Positions 24,329 to 34,155 of a DNA stretch of 64,000 nucleotides are shown in pieces. Both the position numbers and the translations under genes were made by a program. Source of the stretch: JBJHDF01 sp050486405 (GTDB lineage Bacteria; Pseudomonadota; Gammaproteobacteria; Pseudomonadales; Cellvibrionaceae); NCBI GenBank assembly GCA_050486405.1, contig JBJHDF010000007.1, forward strand, positions 1 through 64,000, in the 5' to 3' direction. Position 1 is the stretch's first letter, and each line of letters opens with the position of its first letter. Below the pieces are notes generated by a model. The model did not search any database, had not been told where the DNA came from, and saw nothing but the letters and a program-made list of their open reading frames with translations.

Positions 24329-27052
24329 ATGACTGCATCCAAGCCCCTGGTGCTGGTAGATGGCTCCTCCTACCTCTACCGCGCCTACCACGCCCTGCCC
24401 CCCCTGCAAACCGCCAGGGGCCAACCCACCGGGGCCGTGAAGGGTGTGATCAGCATGTTGCGCAAGCTGCTCAAGGACTACCCCGGCAGCCCCCTTGGGG
24501 TGGTGTTCGATGCCAAAGGCAAGACCTTCCGCGACGAGCTGTTCGAGCAGTACAAGGCGCAGCGACCCGCCATGCCGGACGACCTGGTGCCCCAGGTGCA
24601 ACCCATCCTCGACATAGTCCGGGCCATGGGTTTGCCGCTGTTGGTGGTGGAGGGAGTGGAGGCCGACGACGTCATCGGTACCCTCGCGCGGCAGGCCAGC
24701 GAGCAGAACCGGCCCATGGTGATTTCCACTGGTGACAAGGACATGGCGCAGTTGGTGGACGCCCGGGTCACCCTGGTCAACACTATGACCGGCAGCGCCC
24801 TGGACGAAGCCGGGGTGGAGGAAAAATACGGTTTTGCGCCCGCGCTGATGATCGACTACCTGGCGCTGATGGGCGACAAGTCGGACAACATTCCCGGCGT
24901 GCCCGGGGTGGGCGAGAAAACCGCCCAGGCCCTGATCCGCGGGCTGGGCGGCCTGGACGACATCTACGGGAATCTGGAGGCGGTGCGGGAACTGGATTTT
25001 CGCGGCGCGAAAAAAATGCCGGAAAAACTGGTGGAGCACCGGAACCAGGCCTACCTGTCCCGGCAACTGGCCACCATCAAAACCGACGTGGAGCTGGAAC
25101 TGGGCCTGGATGACATCCGCCCCGGCGAGCCGGACCACGGGCGGCTGCGCGAGCTGTTTCAGGAAATGGAGTTCAAGGGCTGGCTGGCGGAACTGGACGA
25201 GGTGTCCGAGGCGCCGGCACCGGCTGCGGCCGTGTCGGCGGTGGAATCCGATTACGAACTGATCACCGACGAAAAAGCCCTGGCGCGCTGGGTCAAGCAA
25301 CTGCAGCAGACCGATCTGTTCGCCTTCGATACCGAGACCACCAGCATCCACGCCATGGAGGCGGACCTGGTGGGGGTGTCGGTGGCGGTGGCGCCGGGTC
25401 GGGCGGCCTATATTCCCTGCGGCCACGACTATATGGGTGCGCCGGAGCAACTGTCCCTGGACGCCGTGCTCAAGGCGCTGGGACCGCTGCTGGAAGATCG
25501 GAAAAAACCCAAGGTGGGCCAGAACCTCAAGTACGATCGCAACGTGCTGCGCAATTACGACACGGAGCTGCGCGGCATCGCCTTCGATACCATGCTCGAA
25601 TCCTATGTACTCAACTCCACCGCCAGCCGGCACAACATGGACGACCTGGCACTGCGCTACCTCGACTACACCACGGTGCACTATGAGGACATTGCCGGCA
25701 AGGGCACCAAGCAGTTGACTTTCAACCAGATCGATCTGGAAAAGGCCGGTCACTACGCCGCCGAGGACGCCGACATCACCCTGCGCCTGCATCGGCGCCT
25801 GTGGCCGGAACTGGAACAGATTGCGCCCCTGAAACGGGTATTCGAGCAGGTGGAGATGCCTCTGGTGCCGGTGCTGGCCGATATCGAGCGCAACGGCACC
25901 CTGGTGGACGCGGCACAGCTGCAACGCCAGAGTCAGCAGTTGGGTGAGCGCATGCTGGAACTGGAGCGCGAGGCCCACGAGATCGCGGGCCGGGAATTCA
26001 ACCTGAGTTCCACCAAACAGCTGGGTGAAATCCTGTTCGAGGAACAGAAGCTGCCGGTGACCAAGCGCACCCCCAAGGGCGCGCCCTCCACCGCCGAAGA
26101 GGTGCTGCAGGAGCTGGCCCTGGACTATCCCCTGCCCCGGGTGCTGATGGAATACCGCGGTCTGGCCAAGCTCAAGTCCACCTACACCGACAAGCTGCCG
26201 CGCATGATCAATGCCCGCACCGGGCGCATCCACACCTCCTACCACCAGGCGGTGGCGGCCACCGGGCGTCTGTCGTCGTCGGACCCCAATCTGCAAAATA
26301 TCCCGATTCGCACCGAGGAGGGCCGGCGTATCCGCCAGGCGTTTGTGGCGCCCAAGGGCTGCCGTATTCTGGCGGCGGACTACTCCCAGATCGAGCTGCG
26401 CATCATGGCACATCTGTCCGAAGACCGGGGCCTGCTCAGCGCCTTCGAGCAGGAGCTGGACGTACACCGGGCCACCGCCGCCGAGGTGTTCGGCGTGGAT
26501 CTGGACGGGGTCACCGACGAGATGCGCCGCAGCGCCAAGGCCATCAACTTCGGTCTGATCTACGGCATGTCCGCCTTTGGTCTGGGCCGGCAATTGCACC
26601 TGGGGCGCAACGAGGCCCAGGACTATATCAACCGTTACTTCGAGCGTTACCCCGGAGTGCAGCGTTATATGGAAAACACCCGCAGCGAAGCCCGGGAGCG
26701 CGGCTACGTGGAAACCCTGATGGGCCGGCGGCTCTACCTGCCCGATATCAGGGCCCGCAACCGCAACTTACAACAAGCCGCCGAGCGCACCGCCATCAAC
26801 GCGCCCATGCAGGGCACGGCGGCGGACATCATCAAGACGGCCATGATCGATGTGCATCACTGGCTCGGCGACAGTGGCCTGCAGGCCAAAATCATCATGC
26901 AGGTGCACGATGAACTGGTGCTGGAGGTGCCGGAGGCGGAGCTGGACAAGGTGCGTAAGGGAGTGATTCAGCGCATGTCCGCCGCCGCCGAGCTGCGGGT
27001 GCCGCTGGTGGTGGATACCGGCGTGGGGGACAACTGGGATCAGGCGCATTGA
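24329..27052 (+). CDS. polA: DNA polymerase I
   Basis: 907 aa, full length. The 5'-3' exonuclease domain opens with LVLVDGSSYLYRAYHA and has VEADDVIGTLA and GDKDMAQLV. The 3'-5' exonuclease domain keeps the catalytic acids in FAFDTETTSIHAM and LKYDRNVL. Polymerase motifs A (DYSQIELRIMAHLSED), B (RRSAKAINFGLIYGMSAFG) and C (QVHDELVLEV) are intact. It fills gaps in repair and removes RNA primers. It is followed by a terminator-rich gap and engB, as in many gammaproteobacteria. Confidence 0.97.
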   Translation: MTASKPLVLVDGSSYLYRAYHALPPLQTARGQPTGAVKGVISMLRKLLKDYPGSPLGVVFDAKGKTFRDELFEQYKAQRPAMPDDLVPQVQPILDIVRAMGLPLLVVEGVEADDVIGTLARQASEQNRPMVISTGDKDMAQLVDARVTLVNTMTGSALDEAGVEEKYGFAPALMIDYLALMGDKSDNIPGVPGVGEKTAQALIRGLGGLDDIYGNLEAVRELDFRGAKKMPEKLVEHRNQAYLSRQLATIKTDVELELGLDDIRPGEPDHGRLRELFQEMEFKGWLAELDEVSEAPAPAAAVSAVESDYELITDEKALARWVKQLQQTDLFAFDTETTSIHAMEADLVGVSVAVAPGRAAYIPCGHDYMGAPEQLSLDAVLKALGPLLEDRKKPKVGQNLKYDRNVLRNYDTELRGIAFDTMLESYVLNSTASRHNMDDLALRYLDYTTVHYEDIAGKGTKQLTFNQIDLEKAGHYAAEDADITLRLHRRLWPELEQIAPLKRVFEQVEMPLVPVLADIERNGTLVDAAQLQRQSQQLGERMLELEREAHEIAGREFNLSSTKQLGEILFEEQKLPVTKRTPKGAPSTAEEVLQELALDYPLPRVLMEYRGLAKLKSTYTDKLPRMINARTGRIHTSYHQAVAATGRLSSSDPNLQNIPIRTEEGRRIRQAFVAPKGCRILAADYSQIELRIMAHLSEDRGLLSAFEQELDVHRATAAEVFGVDLDGVTDEMRRSAKAINFGLIYGMSAFGLGRQLHLGRNEAQDYINRYFERYPGVQRYMENTRSEARERGYVETLMGRRLYLPDIRARNRNLQQAAERTAINAPMQGTAADIIKTAMIDVHHWLGDSGLQAKIIMQVHDELVLEVPEAELDKVRKGVIQRMSAAAELRVPLVVDTGVGDNWDQAH

Positions 27053-27282
27053 TGGACCATCAGTGACAACTGATTGTCAATAATTATTTTGCCACGTCGA
27101 ACTTTGAGATTGGGTTCGGGTGGACCGGTTGACTGAGGACCGCTTACAGTTTTTTACAAATGAGGGAACTAATTTCTGGCGGAGGTATCCCATGACTGTG
27201 TGTTTTGATTTTTTTTCATGAGCTCCTTATCCCTAGTGACTTGGCTTTTAGCCAGCTTGGCCAGAAGTAGCGAATCAAGCAG

Positions 27283-27309
27283 CCCGGCCCCAAAAGGCCG
27301 GGTTTTTTT
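27283..27309 (+). terminator. Rho-independent terminator downstream of polA
   Basis: CCCGGCC / GGCCGGG stem with a CCAAAA-type loop, followed by seven T. It reads on the plus strand and lies 230 bases after the polA stop. It may end polA transcription or a small transcript within 27053-27282, a stretch with no gene. Confidence 0.85.
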
Positions 27310-27490
27310 GTGCCTGGAGCGGCGGTGCGCAGGACATTGCCCGAGTTGTGAGCTGGTTCCGGAACTAGTTTCCCAGTGTCCGGTCTGAGCCGGTAACCGC
27401 AGCTTGCGGTCAGTTTTTCCCCGCTTCACTGGCATCGCCCCAAGGATGTCAGTCTTCGCTTCCGGCGACCATAGGGTCGCCGGTTTTTTT
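27310..27490 (+). ncRNA. Candidate sRNA between polA and engB
   Basis: A second plus-strand terminator (CCGGCGACC / GGTCGCCGG stem, 27462-27483, then seven T) lies 180 bases after the first, with no gene between them. Inside is another hairpin, CCGCA/TGCGG followed by TCAGTTTTT (27397-27416). The polA-engB gap holds Spot 42 in enterobacteria and ErsA in Pseudomonas, so position and structure suggest an equivalent sRNA. No sequence identity to either could be established by eye, and the 5' end is not known. Confidence 0.45.
27462..27490 (+). terminator. Second plus-strand terminator before engB
   Basis: CCGGCGACC-ATAG-GGTCGCCGG hairpin followed by TTTTTTT. The T-run belongs to the plus strand, so it does not serve engB, which is on the minus strand and whose stop codon begins right at the T-run. 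Confidence 0.85.
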
Positions 27491-28097
27491 ATGCGAGCCA
27501 GCGGGTCAACACCGCCATCAGTTCCTCCACCCCCTGCCCCTTGAGCGACGAGAAGCACTGGACGCTGACCAGATCCTCCACATCGGCCTCCCGCAGGCTG
27601 TGGCGCACCGCCTGCAGGGTGTTGCCGGCCGGGCCCTTCTTGAGCTTGTCCGCCTTGGTGAGCAGTATGTGCACCGGCATCTCCCGCTGCACTGCCCAGT
27701 TGAGCATCATGGTGTCGAACTCGCCCAGCGGGTGGCGTATGTCCATAACCAGCACCAGCCCGCGCAGCGTTTGGCGCAGGTGCAGATACTCCGAAAGGTT
27801 GGCCTGCCACTGCTCCTTCATGGCCAGGGGCACCTTGGCGTAGCCGTAGCCGGGCAGGTCCACCAGCCGCCGCTGGTCGTCCAGGCCAAAAAAATTGATG
27901 AGTTGGGTGCGTCCCGGCGTCTTGCTGGTTCGGGCCAGCTTGCTGTTGCGGGTCAGGGTGTTGAGCGCGCTGGACTTGCCGGCGTTGGAACGCCCGGCAA
28001 AGGCCACCTCGGTGCCCTCTTCCGGTGGGCACTCAAGCAGACTGGGAGCACTGCTGAGAAAACGGGCGTTGTTGAAGTGAATAGTGTTATCGGTCAT
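27489..28097 (-). CDS. engB: Ribosome biogenesis GTPase EngB (YihA/YsxC)
   Basis: 202 aa from the ATG at 28097; the longer open frame upstream overlaps the promoter region of the cytochrome c4 gene. G1 [13 protein letters not shown]3 [10 protein letters not shown] and G4 LLTKADKLK are intact. It helps assemble the large ribosomal subunit. Divergent from the cytochrome c4 gene with 157 bases between. Confidence 0.95.
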   Translation of the reverse strand: MTDNTIHFNNARFLSSAPSLLECPPEEGTEVAFAGRSNAGKSSALNTLTRNSKLARTSKTPGRTQLINFFGLDDQRRLVDLPGYGYAKVPLAMKEQWQANLSEYLHLRQTLRGLVLVMDIRHPLGEFDTMMLNWAVQREMPVHILLTKADKLKKGPAGNTLQAVRHSLREADVEDLVSVQCFSSLKGQGVEELMAVLTRWLA

Positions 28098-28254
28098 AGA
28101 AAGCCTTGTGGGTTGGCAAGCCTGTGCGTGGCGGTGACGGTGGCTTGTGCATGAAGGTGTTAGTATAATGCGCGCTGCCGCGAGAGGCCCACTGTCCAGC
28201 CCCAAACGTCTGCCCGGGCCGAAATATTGAAACCACTCTGGAAACAGGTTGATC

Positions 28255-28935
28255 ATGAAAATACGAGTTCTGCATCTGTTGTGCGCACTGGGTTTACTGA
28301 TGTCGGTACAGGTTGCCACGGCGGGTGATCCCCGGGCCGGAGAAGGCAAGGTACAGGTTTGCGCCGCCTGTCACGGCGCCGACGGCAACGCCCAGATTCC
28401 CGGCTACCCGTCTCTGGCGGGCCTGGGAGAGAACTATCTATACAAGCAGATGCTCGATATCCGCGCTTGGGATCTGGAGACGGACCCGGAACGCAAGGCC
28501 CGCACCGGGCGGCAACTGCCGGAGATGACCGCCATGATGCGCAACCTCAGCGACCAGGATCTGCGGGACATAGCGGCTTTCTATAATGAACAGACTCTGC
28601 AGATCGCCGGTGCCCGGGAGATGGAAGTGCAGATCTACACCGGCGACAAGGTGGACGCGCTGGAATTGGGCGAGCGCGTCTGGCGCGCCGGCAACCTGGA
28701 AACCGGCGTTCCCGCCTGTACCGGCTGCCATTCGCCCAGCGGCCTGGGCAATGACCCCGCCGGTTTTCCGCGCCTGGCGGGGCAGTCGGCGGAGTATATA
28801 GCCCAGCAGTTGCGCGCCTTCCGGGCTGGCGATCGCACCAATGACGGCGAGCCGAGGATGATGCGCCTAACCGCCCGGCACATGAGCGACCCGGAAATCG
28901 ACGCCGTGGCCAATTTTATTGCCGGCTTGCACTGA
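28255..28935 (+). CDS. Dihaem cytochrome c4
   Basis: 226 aa from the ATG at 28255 (an in-frame TTG lies 6 bases upstream). Signal peptide ending at VATA-GDP. Two class I cytochrome domains with CAACH at 36-40 and CTGCH at 155-159; both have typical axial Met segments ([12 protein letters not shown] and [10 protein letters not shown]). Cytochrome c4 feeds electrons to terminal oxidases, so it could be a donor for the caa3-type oxidase encoded upstream. Confidence 0.93.
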   Translation: MKIRVLHLLCALGLLMSVQVATAGDPRAGEGKVQVCAACHGADGNAQIPGYPSLAGLGENYLYKQMLDIRAWDLETDPERKARTGRQLPEMTAMMRNLSDQDLRDIAAFYNEQTLQIAGAREMEVQIYTGDKVDALELGERVWRAGNLETGVPACTGCHSPSGLGNDPAGFPRLAGQSAEYIAQQLRAFRAGDRTNDGEPRMMRLTARHMSDPEIDAVANFIAGLH

Positions 28936-29081
28936 CGGGCGCGGGCCGGTTCGCTGCGGAACTCAAGCGCCGTCCGCCCGCTCTATAATTGCCGGGGGCG
29001 GCGACGTTCACCGCCGGCTACAGGAGCGCTGACGCACCGACGTTGCGCTTGACGTAAAGACAACCGACATGGAGCTAGCCC

Positions 29082-29747
29082 ATGCGCATTCTTACAGTAT
29101 TACTTGGATTCCTCTTCGCGCTGGCAGCCTGTGCCGAACAGGCAGAGCAGAGCGATCAGCAGGCGCCGGCGCCAGTTTTCCGGGCCGGGCAGCACTTTGA
29201 AGTGCTCAGTGAGCCGGTAGCCACGCGGGACCCCAACAAAATCGAGGTAGTGGAAATCTTCTCCTACCTCTGTGGGCACTGCTTCAACTTTGAGCCGCTG
29301 CTGCGCAACTGGAAGGCCCAGCAGCCCGACGACGTGCTGGTGATCCACCTGCCGGCCATTTGGAACCCCAATATGGAGCCCTACGCCCGTGCCTACTATA
29401 CAGCCCAGTCGCTGGGTATCGCGGACCGGGTTCACCGCCCCATCTTCCAGGCTATACACCAGGAGCGGAAAAACTTCCGTGCCGTGCGCGACTGGGCCAA
29501 TCTCTTCGCCCAGTACGGCGTCGATCCCAAGCAGGTGACCGACACCTACGATTCGTTCGGTGTCACCAGTCAGGTAAATCAGGCGAGTACCCGGATCCGC
29601 GCCTACAACACCCAGGGTACCCCGGAGTTGGTGGTCAACGGCAAATATCGCGTCAGCTCCGCATTCAACGGTGTCGACAGCCATGCGGATATGCTGCGAG
29701 TTGCCAGTTACCTGGTGGACAGAGAGCGCGCAGCGCGCAGTAACTGA
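29082..29747 (+). CDS. dsbA: Thiol:disulphide interchange protein DsbA, lipoprotein form
   Basis: 221 aa. The signal ends in a lipobox ALAAC with Cys17, which suggests membrane anchoring, unlike soluble E. coli DsbA. The thioredoxin domain has EIFSYLCGHCFNFEPLL with the CGHC active site at 64-67 and a cis-Pro loop TQGTPELVVNGKY. It oxidises cysteine pairs of exported proteins. A dsbA gene after cytochrome c4 is a common order in pseudomonads and relatives. Confidence 0.92.
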   Translation: MRILTVLLGFLFALAACAEQAEQSDQQAPAPVFRAGQHFEVLSEPVATRDPNKIEVVEIFSYLCGHCFNFEPLLRNWKAQQPDDVLVIHLPAIWNPNMEPYARAYYTAQSLGIADRVHRPIFQAIHQERKNFRAVRDWANLFAQYGVDPKQVTDTYDSFGVTSQVNQASTRIRAYNTQGTPELVVNGKYRVSSAFNGVDSHADMLRVASYLVDRERAARSN

Positions 29748-29764
29748 CAGCTACGGATAGTAAG

Positions 29765-30754
29765 ATGGCGGGTCGATACCTTTCACTGGTGACCCGCCTT
29801 TTTTTTGCGCTGTTGCCGCTCTCCAGCGCCGCGGCCCCGTCGGACTCCATTCTGGTTTTCGAGTACGAAAACGACGCCTTTGTGGGACGCGATGGTGGCT
29901 ACACCAACGGCATGCAACTGACCTACATCGCTGGCGACCGTCCGCCCCCGCCCTGGCTGCTGGCCGCCGCCCGCTTCTTTCCGGCCATGCCCTCACCGGA
30001 TGACGACGCGCCCTGGTCCTGGAGTATCGGCCAGTACATGTTCACGCCTCACGATATCGACGAACCGGCATTCCCCCCCGATGATCGCCCCTACGCCGGG
30101 TGGTTGAACAGCACCTTCAACATCGGGCGCATCGACGGCAAGCGGCTCGATCGCTTCCGGGTGGGGCTGGGGGTGATCGGGCCGGCGTCCATGGCGGAAA
30201 CGACGCAGCGAGGCATCCACAACCTGATCGGCACCAATGAGCCCCTGGGCTGGGAAAGACAACTGCGCAATGAAGCTACCCTGCAGATTTCCTACGACCG
30301 TCATTGGCGCCATGACACGGGTTACCGCCCCCACGGTCGGGTTTTGGAAATCGCGCCCACGGCGGGTTTCACCGCCGGCAACGCCCTGATCGGCGCCGAG
30401 TTGGGTGGCTTTGTGCGCTGGGGCCGCAACCTGCCCGTGGATTTCGGGCCGCCGCGGTTGACCCGCTTCGCCGGCGGCTCCGGCTATTTTCGTCCCACCG
30501 GAGGCAGCGGCTGGTACCTGTACTCTGGCGTGGCTGGCCAGTACACCCCTCACAATATTTTCCTTGATGGCAGTTTTTTCCGCGGTGGTCCCAGCGTGAT
30601 TCGGGATCCCTGGCTGGGGGAAATCTACTTCGGATTCGCGCTGTACAATGGCTCCACCCGTTTGGTCTACACTCAGGTGATACAGAGCCGGGCCTTCGAG
30701 GGACAGCCTGCCCGGGATGACTTCGGGGCCGTCAGCCTCTCCTGGCGATATTAA
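29765..30754 (+). CDS. lpxR: LpxR-family outer membrane lipid A 3'-O-deacylase
   Basis: 329 aa. Signal peptide MAGRYLSLVTRLFFALLPLSSAAA, then the LpxR/DUF2219 opening SILVFEYENDAFVGRDGGYTNG, which holds the Asn/Asp residues of the active-site region, and PYAGWLNSTFNIG and a final aromatic residue (LSWRY) typical of outer membrane barrels. LpxR removes the 3' acyloxyacyl group of lipid A. The start codon lies in the stem of the dsbA terminator, so an internal start is possible, although the signal peptide needs this ATG. Confidence 0.85.
   Translation: MAGRYLSLVTRLFFALLPLSSAAAPSDSILVFEYENDAFVGRDGGYTNGMQLTYIAGDRPPPPWLLAAARFFPAMPSPDDDAPWSWSIGQYMFTPHDIDEPAFPPDDRPYAGWLNSTFNIGRIDGKRLDRFRVGLGVIGPASMAETTQRGIHNLIGTNEPLGWERQLRNEATLQISYDRHWRHDTGYRPHGRVLEIAPTAGFTAGNALIGAELGGFVRWGRNLPVDFGPPRLTRFAGGSGYFRPTGGSGWYLYSGVAGQYTPHNIFLDGSFFRGGPSVIRDPWLGEIYFGFALYNGSTRLVYTQVIQSRAFEGQPARDDFGAVSLSWRY
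29767..29806 (+). terminator. Terminator after dsbA, overlapping the lpxR start
   Basis: GGCGGGTC and GACCCGCC form a perfect 8-bp stem with a 16-base loop, followed by eight T. The stem begins 2 bases into the ATG of the next gene (29765), so terminator and signal-peptide codons share sequence. Confidence 0.75.
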
Positions 30755-30766
30755 GAATCGACTTGC

Positions 30767-32371
30767 ATGAATGATCCGGCTGCCGACCAGCGTTGGCGAG
30801 ACAAATACCTCGAAGCGCTGGGTACCCAGGAGACGCTGGAAAAGCAGTTTGCCGATTACCGACACCTGCTCTGGCGGGCGCTGGTGCAACTGGGTGCCCT
30901 GGTGCAGGGGCAGAACGAGGAACTGGAAGAGCTGCTGGATCGGGTCTGCGAGCAGGCCCGGGGCGGCGATATCGGTGAGTTGGCGCACCTGCTCAATCGT
31001 CTGGAGCAGGCGCTGGAGTCCTTCGAACGACAACGGAATCAGCGCTGCAAGGATATGGGCGCCAGCCTGCAGAATACCGTGGCGCCACTGCAAAAGCTCT
31101 CGCTGTCGCGGGAACTGCGCCGGGATATCCGCGACTACCTAACCCGCCTGCCCCGTCGCAGCCGGGACCTGAACCTCTATCCGGCGCTGCTGGAACAACT
31201 GGCGGAAATCCAGAGGCAGGTGCTGATCCAGCTGCAGAAACCCCGGGAGCCGGGTCTGCTCGACCGGTTCCGGGGGCGGAGTCTGGAACCGCCGGCGGCG
31301 GTGAGCGCGCAGGAACTGCCGGACGACGAGATACCCTTGCCCGAACTGTGCAACCGGGTGGGCGGCATACTGCAGGACCTGCTCAACAGCGTGCAGATCC
31401 CGGACGAAGAAAAACTGGCGTCGGTGCAGCGCCGCCTGGCCGCCGGCCTGGATCTGGAGGACCTGCTGCCCGCTCTCAACGATGTGCGCGATCTGGTAAT
31501 GCGTTCCTATCTGGCTGCCAATCAGGCGTTCGCCGACTACCTTACTAACGTCAACGGTGAGCTGGCGGATATTCACGCCGCCCTGGGCGGCGCCGCCGAG
31601 GACGAGGCTCAGCGCGCTCTGTCCCGCCAGACCCTGGACAGCGACATGCAGCAGGAAATGGTGGGTTTGGCGGGCCAGGTCGCCAGTGCCACCGACCTGA
31701 AGCAGTTGAAAAGCCAGGTGGAATCGCGGCTGGGCAATATCCGTGAGGTGCTGGCCAAATATCACAGCGCCGAGGCATCGCGGCAGCCACTGACGGAACA
31801 ATTGGAGCACCTGTCCAGCCGCTTGCAGACCATGGAACACGAGGCGGAACGCAGTCGCGCCAGCCTGGCCGAGCAGCGCCACAAGGCACTGCACGATCCG
31901 CTGACGGGCGTCCCCAACCGGGAAGCCTACGACGAGCGTATCAGCCATGAAGTGCAGCGCTGGCAACGCTACGGCCACCCGCTGACCATCGCCGTGTGCG
32001 ACCTGGATCATTTCAAGCGCATCAATGACAGTTTCGGCCACCAGGCCGGCGACCGGGTGCTCAAGGTCATCAGCCGCACCATCGCCAAGCGTCTGCGGCA
32101 GGTGGACTTTTTCGGTCGCTACGGTGGTGAGGAGTTCGTGGTGATACTGCCGGAAACCAGCACTGACGACGCCCTGGTGGTACTGGACAAGATTCGCGCC
32201 GCCATTGCCGAAACCGCCTTTCACTACCGGGAAAAGCCCCTGGCCATCACCCTGTCCATGGGCATTGCCGGCTTTGGCGTGGGGGATACCCCGGACGCGG
32301 TGTTCGAGCGGGCGGACAAGGCGCTTTACGCCGCCAAGGCCGCCGGCCGCAACCAGTGCCGCTGCGGCTGA
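30767..32371 (+). CDS. Diguanylate cyclase with long coiled-coil N-terminus
   Basis: 534 aa, no membrane segment. The first about 370 residues are helical and Glu/Gln/Leu-rich, probably coiled coil (LTEQLEHLSSRLQTMEHEAERSR just before the cyclase). The C-terminal GGDEF domain has DPLTGVPNREAYDERI, CDLDHFKRINDSFGHQAGD and the active-site GRYGGEEFVVILPET near 450. It should make cyclic di-GMP; an inhibitory RxxD site is not evident in front of GGEEF. Begins 12 bases after lpxR, possibly cotranscribed. Confidence 0.9.
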   Translation: MNDPAADQRWRDKYLEALGTQETLEKQFADYRHLLWRALVQLGALVQGQNEELEELLDRVCEQARGGDIGELAHLLNRLEQALESFERQRNQRCKDMGASLQNTVAPLQKLSLSRELRRDIRDYLTRLPRRSRDLNLYPALLEQLAEIQRQVLIQLQKPREPGLLDRFRGRSLEPPAAVSAQELPDDEIPLPELCNRVGGILQDLLNSVQIPDEEKLASVQRRLAAGLDLEDLLPALNDVRDLVMRSYLAANQAFADYLTNVNGELADIHAALGGAAEDEAQRALSRQTLDSDMQQEMVGLAGQVASATDLKQLKSQVESRLGNIREVLAKYHSAEASRQPLTEQLEHLSSRLQTMEHEAERSRASLAEQRHKALHDPLTGVPNREAYDERISHEVQRWQRYGHPLTIAVCDLDHFKRINDSFGHQAGDRVLKVISRTIAKRLRQVDFFGRYGGEEFVVILPETSTDDALVVLDKIRAAIAETAFHYREKPLAITLSMGIAGFGVGDTPDAVFERADKALYAAKAAGRNQCRCG

Positions 32372-32457
32372 GCAGGGCCCGATTTTTGTCGCGCTGACTG
32401 CCTGCGGGCTGACGTTCTCATACCGGCCTTTCTGTGCTTTGCCCTTTCCTGCTAATA

Positions 32458-32472
32458 TGTTACGTTATAACA
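32458..32472. promoter_or_regulatory. Zur operator upstream of the dksA-like gene
   Basis: TGTTACGTTATAACA is a near-copy of the box between zur and znuA (13 of 15 positions), embedded in AATA..TTATT. It ends 22 bases before the start codon of the dksA-like gene. The products of the three genes behind it all fit zinc starvation. Confidence 0.85.
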
Positions 32473-32494
32473 TTATTTTTTCCGGAGGCGCCCC

Positions 32495-32926
32495 ATGGAC
32501 GACAAACCCATTGTCAGCGAAACCGAACTGCTGCGTATGCCCCGCAAGGATTACATGAATGCGCGCCAGCGCGACTACTTTGCCCGGCTGCTGAATCAGC
32601 TCAAGAGCGAAACCCAACAGGCCATCGAGGAGGCCAAGCAGGCCATCTCCGCAAGCGAGCCGGAGGCGGATGAGCTGGATCGCGCCTCGTTGGAAGAAGA
32701 AAACCGCCAGCGCCTGCGCTTTGCCGAACGGCGCTACCTGTTGCTGCGCAAGATCGACAAGGCGCTCACCCGGATTCACGATGGCAGTTACGGTTACTGC
32801 GACGTCACCGGGGAGCCCATCGGCTTGCAGCGTCTGCTGCTGCGCCCGACGGCGAACCTGTGTACGGAAGAGAAGGTCCGCCAGGAGCAACTGGAACGCA
32901 ATTTTTCCAAGGCCAGAGGAGTATGA
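32495..32926 (+). CDS. dksA2: DksA2-type zinc-independent DksA paralogue
   Basis: 143 aa. DksA fold with the coiled-coil region (about 20-95) and a C-terminal globular part [17 protein letters not shown]...TANLCTEEK. Only two of the four zinc-finger cysteines remain: Cys102 and Cys123, with Thr105 and Glu126 in the other two places. This matches Pseudomonas DksA2, which works without zinc and replaces DksA in the stringent response when zinc is scarce. A Zur box lies just upstream, and the stop overlaps the next gene (ATGA). Confidence 0.9.
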   Translation: MDDKPIVSETELLRMPRKDYMNARQRDYFARLLNQLKSETQQAIEEAKQAISASEPEADELDRASLEEENRQRLRFAERRYLLLRKIDKALTRIHDGSYGYCDVTGEPIGLQRLLLRPTANLCTEEKVRQEQLERNFSKARGV

Positions 32927-34137
32927 ACATGCAACCATTACCGGTCACAGTGTTATCGGGATTTCTCGGCGCCGGCAAAACCACGGTGCTCAACCATATC
33001 CTGGCCAACCGCGAGGGTCGTCGGGTGGCGGTGATCGTCAACGACATGAGCGAAGTGAATATCGACGCCGCGCTGGTGCAGAATCAGGTGGAACTCAATC
33101 GCGCCGAGGAAAAACTGGTGGAGATGAGCAACGGCTGCATCTGTTGCACCCTGCGCGAAGACCTGCTGCTGGAAGTAAGCCGGCTGGCCGGTGAAGGGCG
33201 CTTTGATTATCTGGTGATAGAATCCACTGGAATTTCAGAGCCGCTGCCGGTGGCGGAGACGTTTACCTTTGAGGACGAAGACGGCAAGAGCCTGTCCCAG
33301 GTGGCGCGGCTGGACACCATGGTGACGGTGGTGGATGGCGCCAACTTCCTCGCCGACTATTTTGAAGCCAGGGAGCTGCGCGAAACCGGGGAGTCCCTGG
33401 GTGAGGAAGACCAGCGCAACGTCGCCGATCTGCTGGTGGACCAGATAGAATTCTGCGACGTGATCCTGATCAGCAAAACCGATCTGATCGAGGCCGAACA
33501 CCTGCAGCAGTTGCTGGGGGTGCTGCGCAGTCTCAACACCCGGGCGGACATCATTCCCATTGCCGGCGGGCAGGTGCCCCTGGAGCGCATTCTCGACACC
33601 GGGCGTTTTGACTTCGACCAGGCCCAGCAGGCGCCGGGCTGGTTGCAGGAACTGCGCGGTGAACACACGCCGGAAACCGAGGAATACGGCATCAGCAGTT
33701 TCACCTACGGTGCGCGCCGTCCGTTTCATCCACAGAAGCTGCACGACTTCTTTGCCAGCCCGGCGTTGCGCGGTAAACTGTTGCGCTCCAAGGGCTTTTT
33801 CTGGCTCGCCAGTCGGCCACAGTTTGCCGGCCAGTGGAGCCAGGCAGGTGGAATTGCCCAGCACGGCATGGCCGGTTTGTTCTGGAAAGCCGTGCCGTCT
33901 GAGCAGTGGCCCCAGGACCCTGAGCAATTGGCGTACATCATGGAGCGCTGGCAAGAGCCTTTTGGCGATATGCGCCAGGAACTGGTTTTTATCGGCCAGG
34001 ATCTGGACAGCGATGAAATCACGGCGCGGCTGGACGCCTGTCTGTTGACCGATGAAGAATTGCTGGCGGGTCAGGAGCTGTGGCTGACGCTGCCGGACCC
34101 CTTTCCCCGGTGGACCCGGAATACCGAAGCGGCTTGA
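32923..34137 (+). CDS. COG0523 metallochaperone GTPase (ZigA/CobW family)
   Basis: 404 aa from the ATG at 32923, translationally coupled to the dksA2 stop. Walker A GFLGAGKT at 13-20, the metal-binding [11 protein letters not shown] with CICC at 72-75, NKxD-like SKTDLIE, and a C-terminal CobW domain with [12 protein letters not shown]. Zur-controlled members of this family hand zinc to client proteins during starvation. The context (Zur box, DksA2, ZrgA-like protein) supports that role here. Confidence 0.9.
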   Translation: MNMQPLPVTVLSGFLGAGKTTVLNHILANREGRRVAVIVNDMSEVNIDAALVQNQVELNRAEEKLVEMSNGCICCTLREDLLLEVSRLAGEGRFDYLVIESTGISEPLPVAETFTFEDEDGKSLSQVARLDTMVTVVDGANFLADYFEARELRETGESLGEEDQRNVADLLVDQIEFCDVILISKTDLIEAEHLQQLLGVLRSLNTRADIIPIAGGQVPLERILDTGRFDFDQAQQAPGWLQELRGEHTPETEEYGISSFTYGARRPFHPQKLHDFFASPALRGKLLRSKGFFWLASRPQFAGQWSQAGGIAQHGMAGLFWKAVPSEQWPQDPEQLAYIMERWQEPFGDMRQELVFIGQDLDSDEITARLDACLLTDEELLAGQELWLTLPDPFPRWTRNTEAA

Positions 34138-34155
34138 TGCATCCGGAGGTGACAC

